Assembly: GCA_016209885.1 (NCBI GenBank)
Contig: JACQVF010000011.1
Location: 59,765-123,764, forward strand
Direction of reading: 5' to 3'
Length of the DNA stretch: 64,000 bases
DNA from: Gemmatimonadota bacterium
GTDB lineage: Bacteria; Gemmatimonadota; Gemmatimonadetes; Longimicrobiales; Gaopeijiaceae
A program made the position numbers and the translations under genes. A model generated the notes under the pieces. It did no database searches, was not told where the DNA came from, and saw only the letters and a program-made list of their open reading frames with translations. Below are positions 1 through 7,162 of the stretch, in pieces (position 1 is the stretch's first letter; every line of letters starts with the position of its first letter).

Positions 1-24
1 CGGGTGGCGGGGTTGGGCCGGTCC

Positions 25-648
25 TCAGGATTGGCCGCCGCTGGAGGGCGGGCGACCGCCATCCGATGGGTCAACCTCGCCGCCGGGAGTCCATGGCGCA
101 CGGCGGTGCGCCAGTCTTCTGGGCAGGACCGAGGCGAGGGCTGCCAGCGGCCCGAGGAGCGCGAGCTCGAATGCGACGACCCGCAAGTTGTAGATGGTGA
201 GGAGGCTGGCAAAGAACTCGCCAGGGGCGTCACTCCTTTCGAGTTCGAGGCTGGGGAGGATCGGCCAGTAGAAGAACCGGTCGGTGAGGGGCCACAGAAG
301 CTGGATGCCGGGCGAACCGCGGGTGTCCGGAGTCAGCCAGTCGAGGATCAGATGGGAGGAATACGCCGCTGCGACGGTAATGAGGAGCGGGAAGAATCGC
401 CCGCAGCGCACCCAGCCGACGGTGCCGGCGAGCAGGCCGACGAGGAGCGCGGCACAAAGAGAGTGTGTGGCGAAGCGGTGATAGAGGGCCGCGTTCCCCC
501 ACAGCAGTCCGGGTAAGTAGTCTGCGTCGGGCAGGGTGGCGACGAGCGCGGCAGTAGCCGCGGAAACTGTGTGGCTGCGCGACAGCCGGATTCCCGTGAC
601 TTCGGCGACCGCATATCCGGCGAGGGCGTGTCCAATGGGTGTCGGCAT
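25..648 (-). CDS. YdjM/DUF457-family membrane metal-dependent hydrolase
   Basis: A 207-residue inner-membrane protein of the YdjM/DUF457 group. It opens with MPTPIGHALAG and carries the family His/Asp pattern: H7, D41 and D43, H57 and H62 in HRFATHS, and H99 and D103 in SHLILDW, spread over roughly four hydrophobic segments. These residues suggest a bound metal at the membrane face; the substrate is not established for most members. The last 35 residues are Gly/Pro-rich and probably disordered. It is transcribed away from the polysaccharide genes and shares a 119-bp divergent spacer with the sugar transferase, so a role in polysaccharide synthesis is not implied. Family assignment is firm, function is not. 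Confidence 0.85.
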   Translation of the reverse strand: MPTPIGHALAGYAVAEVTGIRLSRSHTVSAATAALVATLPDADYLPGLLWGNAALYHRFATHSLCAALLVGLLAGTVGWVRCGRFFPLLITVAAAYSSHLILDWLTPDTRGSPGIQLLWPLTDRFFYWPILPSLELERSDAPGEFFASLLTIYNLRVVAFELALLGPLAALASVLPRRLAHRRAPWTPGGEVDPSDGGRPPSSGGQS

Positions 649-767
649 AACGAGTCCCGTTCTCTGTACCGGGAGCCGGCGGTTCCGTTCCGCCGGCGCT
701 CCGCGCTTCGACTATCCGCGGTCTCCTTGCGAGCGCTTCGTCCCGGGCACACGTCTCCGCTTCTGCC

Positions 768-1655
768 GTGAAAGCCGACTCGACCGTGCCTAAGTCCATT
801 GCCAGGTCCGTGCGCGATTCCGTCACCCGGCTCCTCGCCCTGGTGGGTGTGGAGCCGGATGGCAAGCACGGGGCCCGCGGCGAGATGATGCAGGGGCTGG
901 GCCGAGAACCTAGGGCGGCGGAAGCGTTCCCGCGAACGGACGGGCGACGGCCGGCCTCGCGGTTTCGAGCTCCCGACATCGTTTTCGAGGTGGAGGCGGA
1001 GTTCGACTGGGACGCCTGCCTGCCGCCACGCGCGCGGACGCGGCGGTGGCGTATGCAGCAGCGTCTCAAGCGAGGCATCGATCTTGTATTTGCGTTTCTG
1101 TCTCTCGTGGTTCTCGCTCCCGTGTTTGCGGTGAGCGCGCTCCTGGTGAAGATCGGTTCGCGCGGGCCGGTGATCTATCGGTGGCGGGCCATGGGGAGAG
1201 GGGGGCGGCCGTTCGTGTCGTACAAGTTCCGCACCATGGTGGAGAACGCCGATGAGCTGAAGGCCGAGCTCCTGCCGTTGAACGAGATGCGCGGCCCGGT
1301 CTTCAAGATCCGGAATGACCCGCGCATCACGCCGGTGGGGAGGTGGCTCCGCAGGTTCAGCATCGACGAGCTGCCGCAGCTCTGGAGCGTGCTCAAGGGC
1401 GACATGAGCCTGGTGGGCCCGCGCCCGCCGTTCCCGGAAGAGTTCGCGCAGTTCGAGAGCTGGCAGTGGGCGAAGCTGGCGGTGACGCCGGGCATGACGT
1501 GCCTGTGGCAGATCAACGGGCGCAACGAGATCCGGGACTTCGACGAATGGGTGGCGCTCGACCTGGAGTACATCTGCGACTGGAGCCTGTGGCTGGACTT
1601 CAAGATTCTCCTCAAGACGATCCCGGCGGTCCTCAACGGACGCGGCGCGTGGTGA
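768..1655 (+). CDS. Polyprenyl-phosphate sugar-1-phosphate transferase (WcaJ/PglC-type)
   Basis: Monotopic phosphoglycosyl transferase that moves a sugar-1-phosphate from a nucleotide sugar to undecaprenyl phosphate, starting repeat-unit synthesis at the inner membrane. The catalytic domain is residues 96-295: membrane-inserting helix at about 101-130 after KRGIDLV, KFRTM at 153-157, the Asp-Glu dyad D200/E201 in SIDELPQ, GDMSLVGPRP at 211-220 and the C-terminal PGMTCLWQINGR block. The GTG at 768 adds 95 N-terminal residues without an obvious membrane segment; the ATG at 1053 would give the usual small 200-residue form. The large five-helix N-terminal domain of WcaJ/WbaP is absent either way. 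It heads a short run with the GT4 and WecG-type genes. Confidence 0.9.
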   Translation: MKADSTVPKSIARSVRDSVTRLLALVGVEPDGKHGARGEMMQGLGREPRAAEAFPRTDGRRPASRFRAPDIVFEVEAEFDWDACLPPRARTRRWRMQQRLKRGIDLVFAFLSLVVLAPVFAVSALLVKIGSRGPVIYRWRAMGRGGRPFVSYKFRTMVENADELKAELLPLNEMRGPVFKIRNDPRITPVGRWLRRFSIDELPQLWSVLKGDMSLVGPRPPFPEEFAQFESWQWAKLAVTPGMTCLWQINGRNEIRDFDEWVALDLEYICDWSLWLDFKILLKTIPAVLNGRGAW

Positions 1656-1710
1656 TTGATCCTTCGTTCGCGCCTGCATCCGGGTCCTCCGACACACCTG
1701 AAATCTGAAA

Positions 1711-1839
1711 GTGCTCATGCTGGCGGAGCGGTCGTTCCGCCGGCTCAGCGTACGGCACATGCTGGCTGCTGTGGCCGCGGGCGCTGGGTACGCGGACGGC
1801 ATCGCCCCCTGCGGGAGCTCGGAGAGGGTCGCTGCCTGA
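1711..1839 (+). pseudogene. Possible decayed glycosyltransferase N-terminus (42 codons)
   Basis: In the 212-bp spacer between the sugar transferase and the GT4 gene an open frame starts with GTG and reads VLMLAERSFRR, then SVRHMLAAVA, before a TGA. The opening resembles the first beta strand and first helix of GT4 glycosyltransferases, which often begin KVLML-x-P-x-F and continue with G-x-x-H-x-x-x-L. The rest does not continue as a glycosyltransferase and no downstream fragment is present. It may be a remnant of a lost gene or chance similarity. Confidence 0.2.
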
Positions 1840-1867
1840 AGCGGTTTATTCACCCGGGGGCGAGCGC

Positions 1868-3040
1868 ATGAGTATGCGCATCGCGTTGGTGCACAGCCGG
1901 TACGCCCGCGCCGGCGGCGAGGACAAGGCGGTTGAGCTGCAGCGCCAGTTGCTCATGGAGCGGGGACACAGCGTGAGCCTGCTCATGGGCGACGGAGCCC
2001 GGGTGCGCGAGGGGGGCCTTCGAGCCAAGCTGACCGGTGCACTGGCCATGGGGTACTCCTGGTCGGCCGGGCAGGCCATGGCGGCACTGATCGGCCGGGA
2101 ACGGCCTGACCTCATCCACGTGCACAATCTGTACCCCACGCTTTCGCCGTCGGTGGTGGTGGTGGCCAAGCGCGCCGGCAAGCCGGTGGTGATGACCCTG
2201 CACAACTACCGCCTGCGCTGTCCGAACGGCCTGTTTCTGCGGCAAGGGGAGCCGTGCGAACGTTGCGCGGCGGGCAACCACCTGCACGCGGTGGTGGGGC
2301 GCTGCCGGGGGTCACTGGCAGAGAGCAGTGTGTACGCGGTCACGCTCGCCTGGCATCGCTGGCTGGGCCTGCTCGAGAAGCGCGTCGACGTCTTCATTTC
2401 GCCCAGCCGCTTTCTGGCTGGCCGCTTGTGCCAGTACGGCATACCGCGTGACAGGATGCGCGTGGTGGCCAACTTTGTGCCTGACCCCGGGGCCCGTTCC
2501 GGCGGGGGAGGCTACGCCGCCTACCTGGGGCGCCTCTCGCCGGAGAAGGGGGTGGAAACGCTGATCGCCGCCTTTCGCCGGCTGCCCGACCGGCAGTTGG
2601 TCCTAGCTGGCACCGGTCCTGAGGAGGAGCGGCTGCGCGCGCTGGCGAATGCCGCGGCTAACATCCGCTTTGTGGGGCATCTGACGGGCCAGGCTCTGGT
2701 TGATCACATGCGCGGCGCTGCGTTCTGTATCCAGCCTTCGCTCTGGTACGAAAACCAGCCGTTCTCGGCCCTGGAGGCGCTTGCGCACGGGGTGCCCCTG
2801 CTGGTCTCCGATCGCGGCGGTCTCCCGGAGCTGGTGGTGCCGGGGGTCAGCGGCCTGGTCTTCGAGGCCGGCGATGTAGCCGACCTGTGTGAGAAGGCCG
2901 AGGCGATGTTCGGCGCAGACCTGGCGCAAATGAGTGGGGCGGCCCGGCGCACGTATCTGGAGCGATACACCCCCGCTGTCCACTACAGGCTGCTGGCAGC
3001 GATCTACAGCGAGCTCACGCAGAAGGAGATGGCGGGGTGA
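1868..3040 (+). CDS. GT4 family glycosyltransferase
   Basis: A 390-residue GT-B retaining glycosyltransferase acting in the cytoplasm on the lipid-linked repeat unit; donor and acceptor cannot be read from sequence. The N-terminal acceptor domain spans about 1-200, with HNYRLRCPN at 112-120. Cysteines at 118, 130, 133 and 146 are typical of one GT4 subgroup and could bind a metal. The donor domain has YLGRLSPEKG at 219-228 and the E-x7-E motif (E295, E303) followed by GVPLLVSDRGGLPE. The start is ATG GTG-free at 1868, with a second ATG two codons later. Its stop overlaps the next gene's GTG start (GTGA), so the two are translationally coupled. Confidence 0.92.
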   Translation: MSMRIALVHSRYARAGGEDKAVELQRQLLMERGHSVSLLMGDGARVREGGLRAKLTGALAMGYSWSAGQAMAALIGRERPDLIHVHNLYPTLSPSVVVVAKRAGKPVVMTLHNYRLRCPNGLFLRQGEPCERCAAGNHLHAVVGRCRGSLAESSVYAVTLAWHRWLGLLEKRVDVFISPSRFLAGRLCQYGIPRDRMRVVANFVPDPGARSGGGGYAAYLGRLSPEKGVETLIAAFRRLPDRQLVLAGTGPEEERLRALANAAANIRFVGHLTGQALVDHMRGAAFCIQPSLWYENQPFSALEALAHGVPLLVSDRGGLPELVVPGVSGLVFEAGDVADLCEKAEAMFGADLAQMSGAARRTYLERYTPAVHYRLLAAIYSELTQKEMAG

Positions 3041-3831
3041 CCACGGGGGCACCCAGTTTCGCGGTCTTCGGAAAGATCCGGATCGATGCACACACCATGG
3101 CGTCTGCCGTCGCCAGGATGGAGGCGCTGATCCGAGCGGGGCAAGCCCAGTACGTGTGCGTCACGAGCGTGCACACCACGATGACGTGCGCGGGGAGTGA
3201 GGATATGGCGGAAGTGAATAACAACGCCGGCATGGTGATCCCCGACGGCATGCCCGTGGTGTGGTATGGCCGTTGGCGTGGCCAGAGCCTGGAGCGGGTA
3301 GCCGGCGCTGACTTCATGGCTGCCTTCCTCACTGTCTCGGAGCAGAAGCGATATAGGCACTTCCTCTACGGCTCGACCGAAGAGACTCTGGCCAAGTTGC
3401 GCCGGCGGCTGGGGGAGCGCTGGCCTGCGGCACGCGTGGTGGGGGCGTTCTCCCCGCCGTTTCAGCCGTGGACGGCCGCCGATCTGCAGGCTGCTGCCGA
3501 TATGATCGACGCAGCCGACCCCGACGTGGTGTGGGTGGGGTTGGGCGCACCCAAGCAGGAACGCTGGATGGCGGCCATGCGGCCCCTGCTCAGACGGGCC
3601 ATCATGGTCGGGGTGGGTGCCGCTTTCGACTTCCACGCCGGTACCGTGCAGCGTGCGCCCGCGTGGATGCAACGCTCCGGCCTGGAATGGCTGCACCGTC
3701 TCGCTTTGGAGCCTCGCCGGTTGTGGCGGCGCTACGTCTCGACGAACTGTGCCTTCCTGGGGAGGTGGTTGGTCGAAGCGGTGGGCTGGGGCCGGTCAGC
3801 TTATCGCTTCCGGCCCGGAACACAGCGCTGA
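3037..3831 (+). CDS. WecG/TagA/CpsF family glycosyltransferase (GT26)
   Basis: A 264-residue peripheral membrane glycosyltransferase of the family that adds ManNAc(A) or related sugars to the undecaprenyl-linked primer as the second sugar. Family marks: IPDGMPVVW at 68-76 with the candidate catalytic Asp D70, ADFM at 91-94, PDVVWVGLGAPKQERWM at 162-178, GVGAAFDFHAGTV at 192-204 and the basic C-terminal helix LEWLHRLALEPRRLWRRY that attaches members to the membrane. GTG start, 4-bp overlap with the upstream GT4. A WecB-type UDP-ManNAc-forming epimerase is encoded at 35647-36744, so UDP-ManNAc is a reasonable donor, but this is inference. Confidence 0.93.
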   Translation: MTTGAPSFAVFGKIRIDAHTMASAVARMEALIRAGQAQYVCVTSVHTTMTCAGSEDMAEVNNNAGMVIPDGMPVVWYGRWRGQSLERVAGADFMAAFLTVSEQKRYRHFLYGSTEETLAKLRRRLGERWPAARVVGAFSPPFQPWTAADLQAAADMIDAADPDVVWVGLGAPKQERWMAAMRPLLRRAIMVGVGAAFDFHAGTVQRAPAWMQRSGLEWLHRLALEPRRLWRRYVSTNCAFLGRWLVEAVGWGRSAYRFRPGTQR

Positions 3832-3851
3832 CCGTGACGCGGCAGCTTGAG

Positions 3852-4274
3852 TCATCGGGGAGAGTCGTCAGCCTTCAAGTCCCTGTGTCGCGGTCCACCC
3901 GCGGACGCAATAGCCTCGAAGTGAGCGTCCCCAAAATGCCACACCTCGCAGGCGTGCACTCGAGCCGCTCCCGCGATCAAGAGATCGATGGTCGGAACGA
4001 GCCGGCCGGCACGGGCCAGAAGCCAAGCCAGGCGGCCCGCAGCGCTCGCCTCCGCGTCTCCGAGGGGCAGCCACCATAAGGACTCGAGATCGCGTTGCAG
4101 CGTTTCATAGGCGCTCTCGGTCTTGGCCCCGCTGGCCAGCTCGACCGCGATAGGAGCAACCACCGCCACATCTTGATGCCGCAACGCCTCGGCCACGCTC
4201 CGCTTCACGGCGTTGGCCCCACGAGGGTGGTAGAACTCGATCCAGGCGGAGGTGTCTACCAGGACTCCAGCCAT
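3852..4274 (-). CDS. vapC: PIN-domain toxin VapC of a VapBC module
   Basis: A 140-residue PIN-fold ribonuclease toxin. The four acidic active-site positions are all present: D7 in VDTSAWIEF, E45 in AVELASG, D97 in TIDLLIAG and D116 in GDAHF, so it should be catalytically competent. The target RNA is unknown; family members cut tRNA or rRNA. The start overlaps the stop of the upstream antitoxin gene by ATGA, the normal VapBC arrangement. It lies tail to tail with the WecG-type gene, 20 bp apart. Confidence 0.92.
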   Translation of the reverse strand: MAGVLVDTSAWIEFYHPRGANAVKRSVAEALRHQDVAVVAPIAVELASGAKTESAYETLQRDLESLWWLPLGDAEASAAGRLAWLLARAGRLVPTIDLLIAGAARVHACEVWHFGDAHFEAIASAGGPRHRDLKADDSPR

Positions 4275-4486
4275 CAGCGCTCCTGCCGCACGCGGTTCAA
4301 ATCGTCTTGGGTCAGGGCTAGCTCCAGCGTGCCCGCATGGAGAGCTACGGCTTCGCGGCGCAACCGCTTCACCAACTCGTTGAGAGCCCGTTCGATGGCC
4401 TCCCGCTTCGTCTTAGCGCCGCTCAGGCGGCGCGCCTCCTCGAGCAGCGCCGGGTCAAGAACCACCGTCGTCCGTGCCTTTAGCAT
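4274..4486 (-). CDS. vapB: VapB-type antitoxin
   Basis: A 70-residue antitoxin with an N-terminal ribbon-helix-helix-like segment (MLKARTTVVLDPALLEEARR) and an AIERALNELVKR helix. The C-terminal half, ending TQDDLNRVRQER, would wrap the toxin. The ATG at 4486 is preferred because an AAGGAGG Shine-Dalgarno sits just upstream; an in-frame extension to 4732 would run through the promoter and into the neighbouring flippase gene. Expected to repress its own operon together with VapC by binding the promoter region at 4508-4536. Confidence 0.88.
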   Translation of the reverse strand: MLKARTTVVLDPALLEEARRLSGAKTKREAIERALNELVKRLRREAVALHAGTLELALTQDDLNRVRQER

Positions 4487-4507
4487 ACTCCTCCTTGCTA
4501 TGTCTCC

Positions 4508-4536
4508 ATAATACATACGCATCGTGCACATTGCAA
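4508..4536 (-). promoter_or_regulatory. Sigma70-like promoter of vapBC
   Basis: On the minus strand TTGCAA (4531-4536) is followed by a 17-bp spacer and TATTAT (4508-4513), a 4/6 and 5/6 match to -35 and -10 consensus. It stands out as an AT-rich island in GC-rich DNA and would place the transcript start about 15 nt before the vapB ATG. It overlaps the first codons of the longest reading of the divergent flippase gene. Confidence 0.6.
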
Positions 4537-5897
4537 GGGCACCAAGAGTGGTGTACGAGGTAAAGGTACGGTTCGGTCGAAGCGGTCGGCATCGGCCGGT
4601 AGGCGCATCGCTCCTGGCCCGCAACACATTGCTCAACGTGGCGGGCCAGGTGCTCCCGCTGCTGGTGGCCGTAGCCGCGATGCCGGCGGTGGTGCGCGGG
4701 CTAGGACAGGAGCGGTTCGGCGTCCTGGCCATCGCCTGGATGGTGCTCGGCTACCTGGCGGAGCTGGGGTTCGGCCGGGCGACGACGCGGTTCGTGGCCG
4801 AGGCGTTCGAGCGGGACGGGGGGCGGGGCGCGGCCGAGATCGTGTGGACCACGGTCGCGTTCCAGGGCGCGCTCGGCGTTCTCGCCGGGCTGCTCCTGGT
4901 CCTCTCGGCACCCGTGCTCGCGGGGCGAGTGCTGCGCATTCCCGCGGAGCTGATCCCCGAGGCGCAGGTCGCGTTCTACCTGATCGCCGTGGCGCTGCCG
5001 GTCATTCTGGTAGGGTCCGCGTTCCGGGGCGTGCTCGAGGCGCTGCAGCGGTTCGACCTGGTGAATGCGGTGCGCACGCCTGTGGGTGCGGCGAACTACC
5101 TGTTCCCCCTGGTGGGCGTCGCCCTCGGCTGGACCCTCGCCGGGATCGTCGGCCTTCTGGTGGTCGCGCGCGCGGTGGCGCTGGCGGTCTACGGGTGGCT
5201 CGCGGCTCGCGTCGTGCCCGCCCTCTTCGAGCGGCCGAGAGTGCTCGGGCGCGGACAGGCGCGAGGAACCATCCTGCGTTTCGGCGGCTGGGTCACGGTC
5301 TCCACGCTGGTATCGCCACTGCTGGTCTACCTGGATCGCTTCGCCCTGGGGGCGCTGGTGGGGATGACGGCCGTTGCCTATTACGCGGCGCCGTACGAGG
5401 TGGCGGTGCGCCTTCTCCTCCTGCCGGCCGCGGCGGCGGCGACGCTTTTTCCCGCGTTCAGTGCACTGGCCGGTGCGCAGGAGGCACGGGCAGCGCGGAC
5501 CCTGCTCCGCGGGGCGGTGGTCTGGCTGCTGCCCGCGCTGGCGATTCCCGCGGCCGTGCTGGTGATCGCCGGCGAGGAGCTGCTGGGGCTATGGCTCGGT
5601 GCCGACTTCGCGCGAGAGAGTACCCGGGCGCTCCAGATCCTGGCCGCCGGTGCGCTCGTAAACGGCCTCGCCTTTGTCCCGTTCACCCAGTTGCAGGGGC
5701 TGGGACGCGCCGACCTCACGGGCAAGTTCCACCTTCTGGAGCTGCCCGTGCACCTCGTCCTGGTGTGGCTGCTGGTGGCCCGGTGGGGCGTCACGGGCGC
5801 GGCCCTGGCGTGGACGATTCGGGTCACGCTGGACGCGGCGCTGCTCTTCGGCGCGGCGGGACGGATCGCGCCGGCGGGGAGCACGGAAGCCGGCTGA
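4524..5897 (+). CDS. Wzx-type polysaccharide flippase (MOP superfamily)
   Basis: About 450 residues with 12-14 predicted membrane helices, of the polysaccharide-transport (PST) branch of the MOP superfamily. The N-terminus shows SLLARNTLLNVAGQ followed by PAVVRGLGQERFGVLAI and RATTRFVAEAF, the usual Wzx opening. It should flip the undecaprenyl-PP-linked repeat unit across the inner membrane. The start is uncertain: GTG at 4524 lies inside the vapBC promoter, while in-frame GTG codons at 4548 and 4551 are equally possible; homology begins at about 4605. It is enclosed by toxin-antitoxin genes on both sides. Confidence 0.88.
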   Translation: MHIARAPRVVYEVKVRFGRSGRHRPVGASLLARNTLLNVAGQVLPLLVAVAAMPAVVRGLGQERFGVLAIAWMVLGYLAELGFGRATTRFVAEAFERDGGRGAAEIVWTTVAFQGALGVLAGLLLVLSAPVLAGRVLRIPAELIPEAQVAFYLIAVALPVILVGSAFRGVLEALQRFDLVNAVRTPVGAANYLFPLVGVALGWTLAGIVGLLVVARAVALAVYGWLAARVVPALFERPRVLGRGQARGTILRFGGWVTVSTLVSPLLVYLDRFALGALVGMTAVAYYAAPYEVAVRLLLLPAAAAATLFPAFSALAGAQEARAARTLLRGAVVWLLPALAIPAAVLVIAGEELLGLWLGADFARESTRALQILAAGALVNGLAFVPFTQLQGLGRADLTGKFHLLELPVHLVLVWLLVARWGVTGAALAWTIRVTLDAALLFGAAGRIAPAGSTEAG

Positions 5898-6036
5898 ACT
5901 CCGAGGCCTGGCCGAGGCATTTACGGGCGGAGCAACCCACTCCCTGCACGAGCGGTGGACCAGTCGCGCTGGTGGGGGCCGAGCGAATCAGATGATATGG
6001 CTTCAGGGAGCTACGCGCGTTCTTAAGGGGACGGTG

Positions 6037-6314
6037 ATGGTATGGATTCGTTCGGTGACGGAAGTGGTGCGCAACTTTGCCCACTACATCAACCGGGTAG
6101 CCTACCGGGCGAGCGGTTCGTGTTGGAACGGGGGGGAAAGCCGGTGGCCGAGTTAGGGCCGGTGCGCGCCGGAAGGCCGTTGACGGAGCTGCCGGAGCTG
6201 CTCGCGTCGCCGCCACGCTTGTCCGAAACGGAGGCCGAGGATTTCGCCCGGGACCTGGTGCGGGCCACTTCCGAGCTGTCCGCTCAGCCGGCCGCGGATC
6301 GGTGGGAATCCTGA
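6037..6314 (+). pseudogene. Frameshifted Phd/YefM-like antitoxin
   Basis: The first frame (ATG 6037, preceded by AAGGGG) reads MVWIRSVTEVVRNFAHYINR and then VAYR, the standard start of Phd/YefM antitoxins. At about 6106-6110 homology jumps to another frame, which reads GERFVLERGGKPVAELGPV and continues to the stop at 6314. One missing base in the run GCCTACCGGGCGAG explains the break (expected A-Y-R-G-E-R-F). The downstream part, through LPELLASPPRLSETEAEDF, is otherwise intact. The stop overlaps the start of the toxin relic at 6302. Either a real one-base deletion or a sequencing error. Confidence 0.75.
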
Positions 6315-6400
6315 TTGACGCCTCCGTTGTGATCCAACACGAGCGGAGGCACCTGGATGTTTCGAGTTACGTGGCGGGCCGAGAGGACGAGGAGTTTTCA
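6302..6400 (+). pseudogene. Truncated VapC toxin relic
   Basis: GTG start at 6302 gives MGILIDASVVIQHERR and then LDVSSYVAGREDEEF, the first 30-odd residues of a PIN toxin with the first active-site Asp (D6). Homology stops at about 6400, and the frame runs on as nonsense into the antisense of the next toxin gene, whose stop is at 6412. The other three catalytic acids are missing, so this is a dead toxin paired with the frameshifted antitoxin just upstream. Confidence 0.75.
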
Positions 6401-6411
6401 ACGTCGACCAC

Positions 6412-6807
6412 TCAGATCAGCTCGAACAGCGGATCCCCGCGCAGGGCCGTATCGAACGTGATCGTGCGCTCACAGCCATGGGCGCGATGGATCCGCCCGA
6501 TCAGGTGGTCGGAGAGATCCCCTTTGCCGTCCCGATAAGGGCGCCACGCGCCCCAGACGTGGTCCCTGTGCTCGATCTCCATCCGGTCCGTAAGGAGCAG
6601 CGTCTCTACGACCCGCGCCACGTCCTCGCGGGGGAAGCCATAGGCGGATTCCAGGACCCACACCAGCTCGCACAGCACGATCGCGCTGATGAAAAGCGAG
6701 TCCCCTTGATCCGTGGCCCGGCGAATCGCGGATTCGGCGCGGGCGAACTGCTTCTTGTCGTCCCGGACGAGGTAGCGGACCAGGATGTTCGTGTCGAGCC
6801 CGATCAC
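6412..6807 (-). CDS. vapC: PIN-domain toxin VapC (second module)
   Basis: A 131-residue PIN toxin: D5 in MIGLDTNILVRY, E47 in LCELVWV, D97/D100 in KGDLSDHLIG and D119 in TFDTAL, a complete acidic set. GTG start overlapping the antitoxin stop (GTGA), so it is coupled to the AbrB-type gene at 6804-7049. Its 3' end abuts the relic of another VapC on the opposite strand, a scar of one module inserting next to or into another. Target RNA unknown. Confidence 0.92.
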   Translation of the reverse strand: MIGLDTNILVRYLVRDDKKQFARAESAIRRATDQGDSLFISAIVLCELVWVLESAYGFPREDVARVVETLLLTDRMEIEHRDHVWGAWRPYRDGKGDLSDHLIGRIHRAHGCERTITFDTALRGDPLFELI

Positions 6808-7049
6808 CCGGACCTCGAGGCACGGCGGCGCACGGCCTCGTTCATCTCCTTCAGGGAACGGGCTCGGACACCGGGCCGCGCCAGCAACCCTGCGAGCTGG
6901 GTAATGGGGGTAGTGGCCGGACGGATGACGATGCGGTCCCCGTCCTCGACCACGAAGTCGATCCTGTCCCCGGGCCTGAGCCCCAGAAGCTCCCGAATCC
7001 GCTTGGGAATGGTAGTCTGACCTTTGCTGGTAAGGGTCGCCGTGGCCAC
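6804..7049 (-). CDS. AbrB/MazE-type (SpoVT-AbrB) antitoxin
   Basis: An 81-residue antitoxin. Residues 1-45 are a swapped-hairpin AbrB DNA-binding domain (TLTSKGQTTIPKRIRELLG, then LRPGDRIDFVVEDGDRIVI). The tail from LAGLLARPGVRARSLKEMNE is the toxin-neutralising part seen in AbrB-VapC pairs. Overlaps the VapC start by 4 bp. Likely autorepressor; a perfect palindrome 29 bp upstream of its start codon is a good operator candidate. Confidence 0.92.
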   Translation of the reverse strand: MATATLTSKGQTTIPKRIRELLGLRPGDRIDFVVEDGDRIVIRPATTPITQLAGLLARPGVRARSLKEMNEAVRRRASRSG

Positions 7050-7077
7050 GGATGTTGTCCTTTCGTTCGGGGGCTTT

Positions 7078-7093
7078 CTTACCTATGGGTAAG
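7078..7093. promoter_or_regulatory. Palindromic operator candidate of the abrB-vapC module
   Basis: CTTACC-TATG-GGTAAG is a perfect 6-bp inverted repeat with a 4-bp centre, 29 bp upstream of the antitoxin start. A further GGTAAGG half-site lies inside the antitoxin start region (7029-7035, CTGGTAAGGG). AbrB-type antitoxins repress their own promoters at sites of this kind; that link is inference. Confidence 0.45.
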
Positions 7094-7162
7094 GATAATC
7101 CCCTCCGAGCCCTCGCTCAAGAGAGCGCTCATGGGGGTTGAGGGAAGGGCGGGAGGGAATCA

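Noticed and set aside
305..330. Genome island attachment site at the left end
   Set aside because: No tRNA 3' end or direct repeat pair flanking the cluster could be identified within the window.
4274..4732. Longer version of the vapB antitoxin (152 codons)
   Set aside because: The extension runs through the promoter and the flippase gene; the ATG at 4486 has an AAGGAGG and gives the usual antitoxin size.
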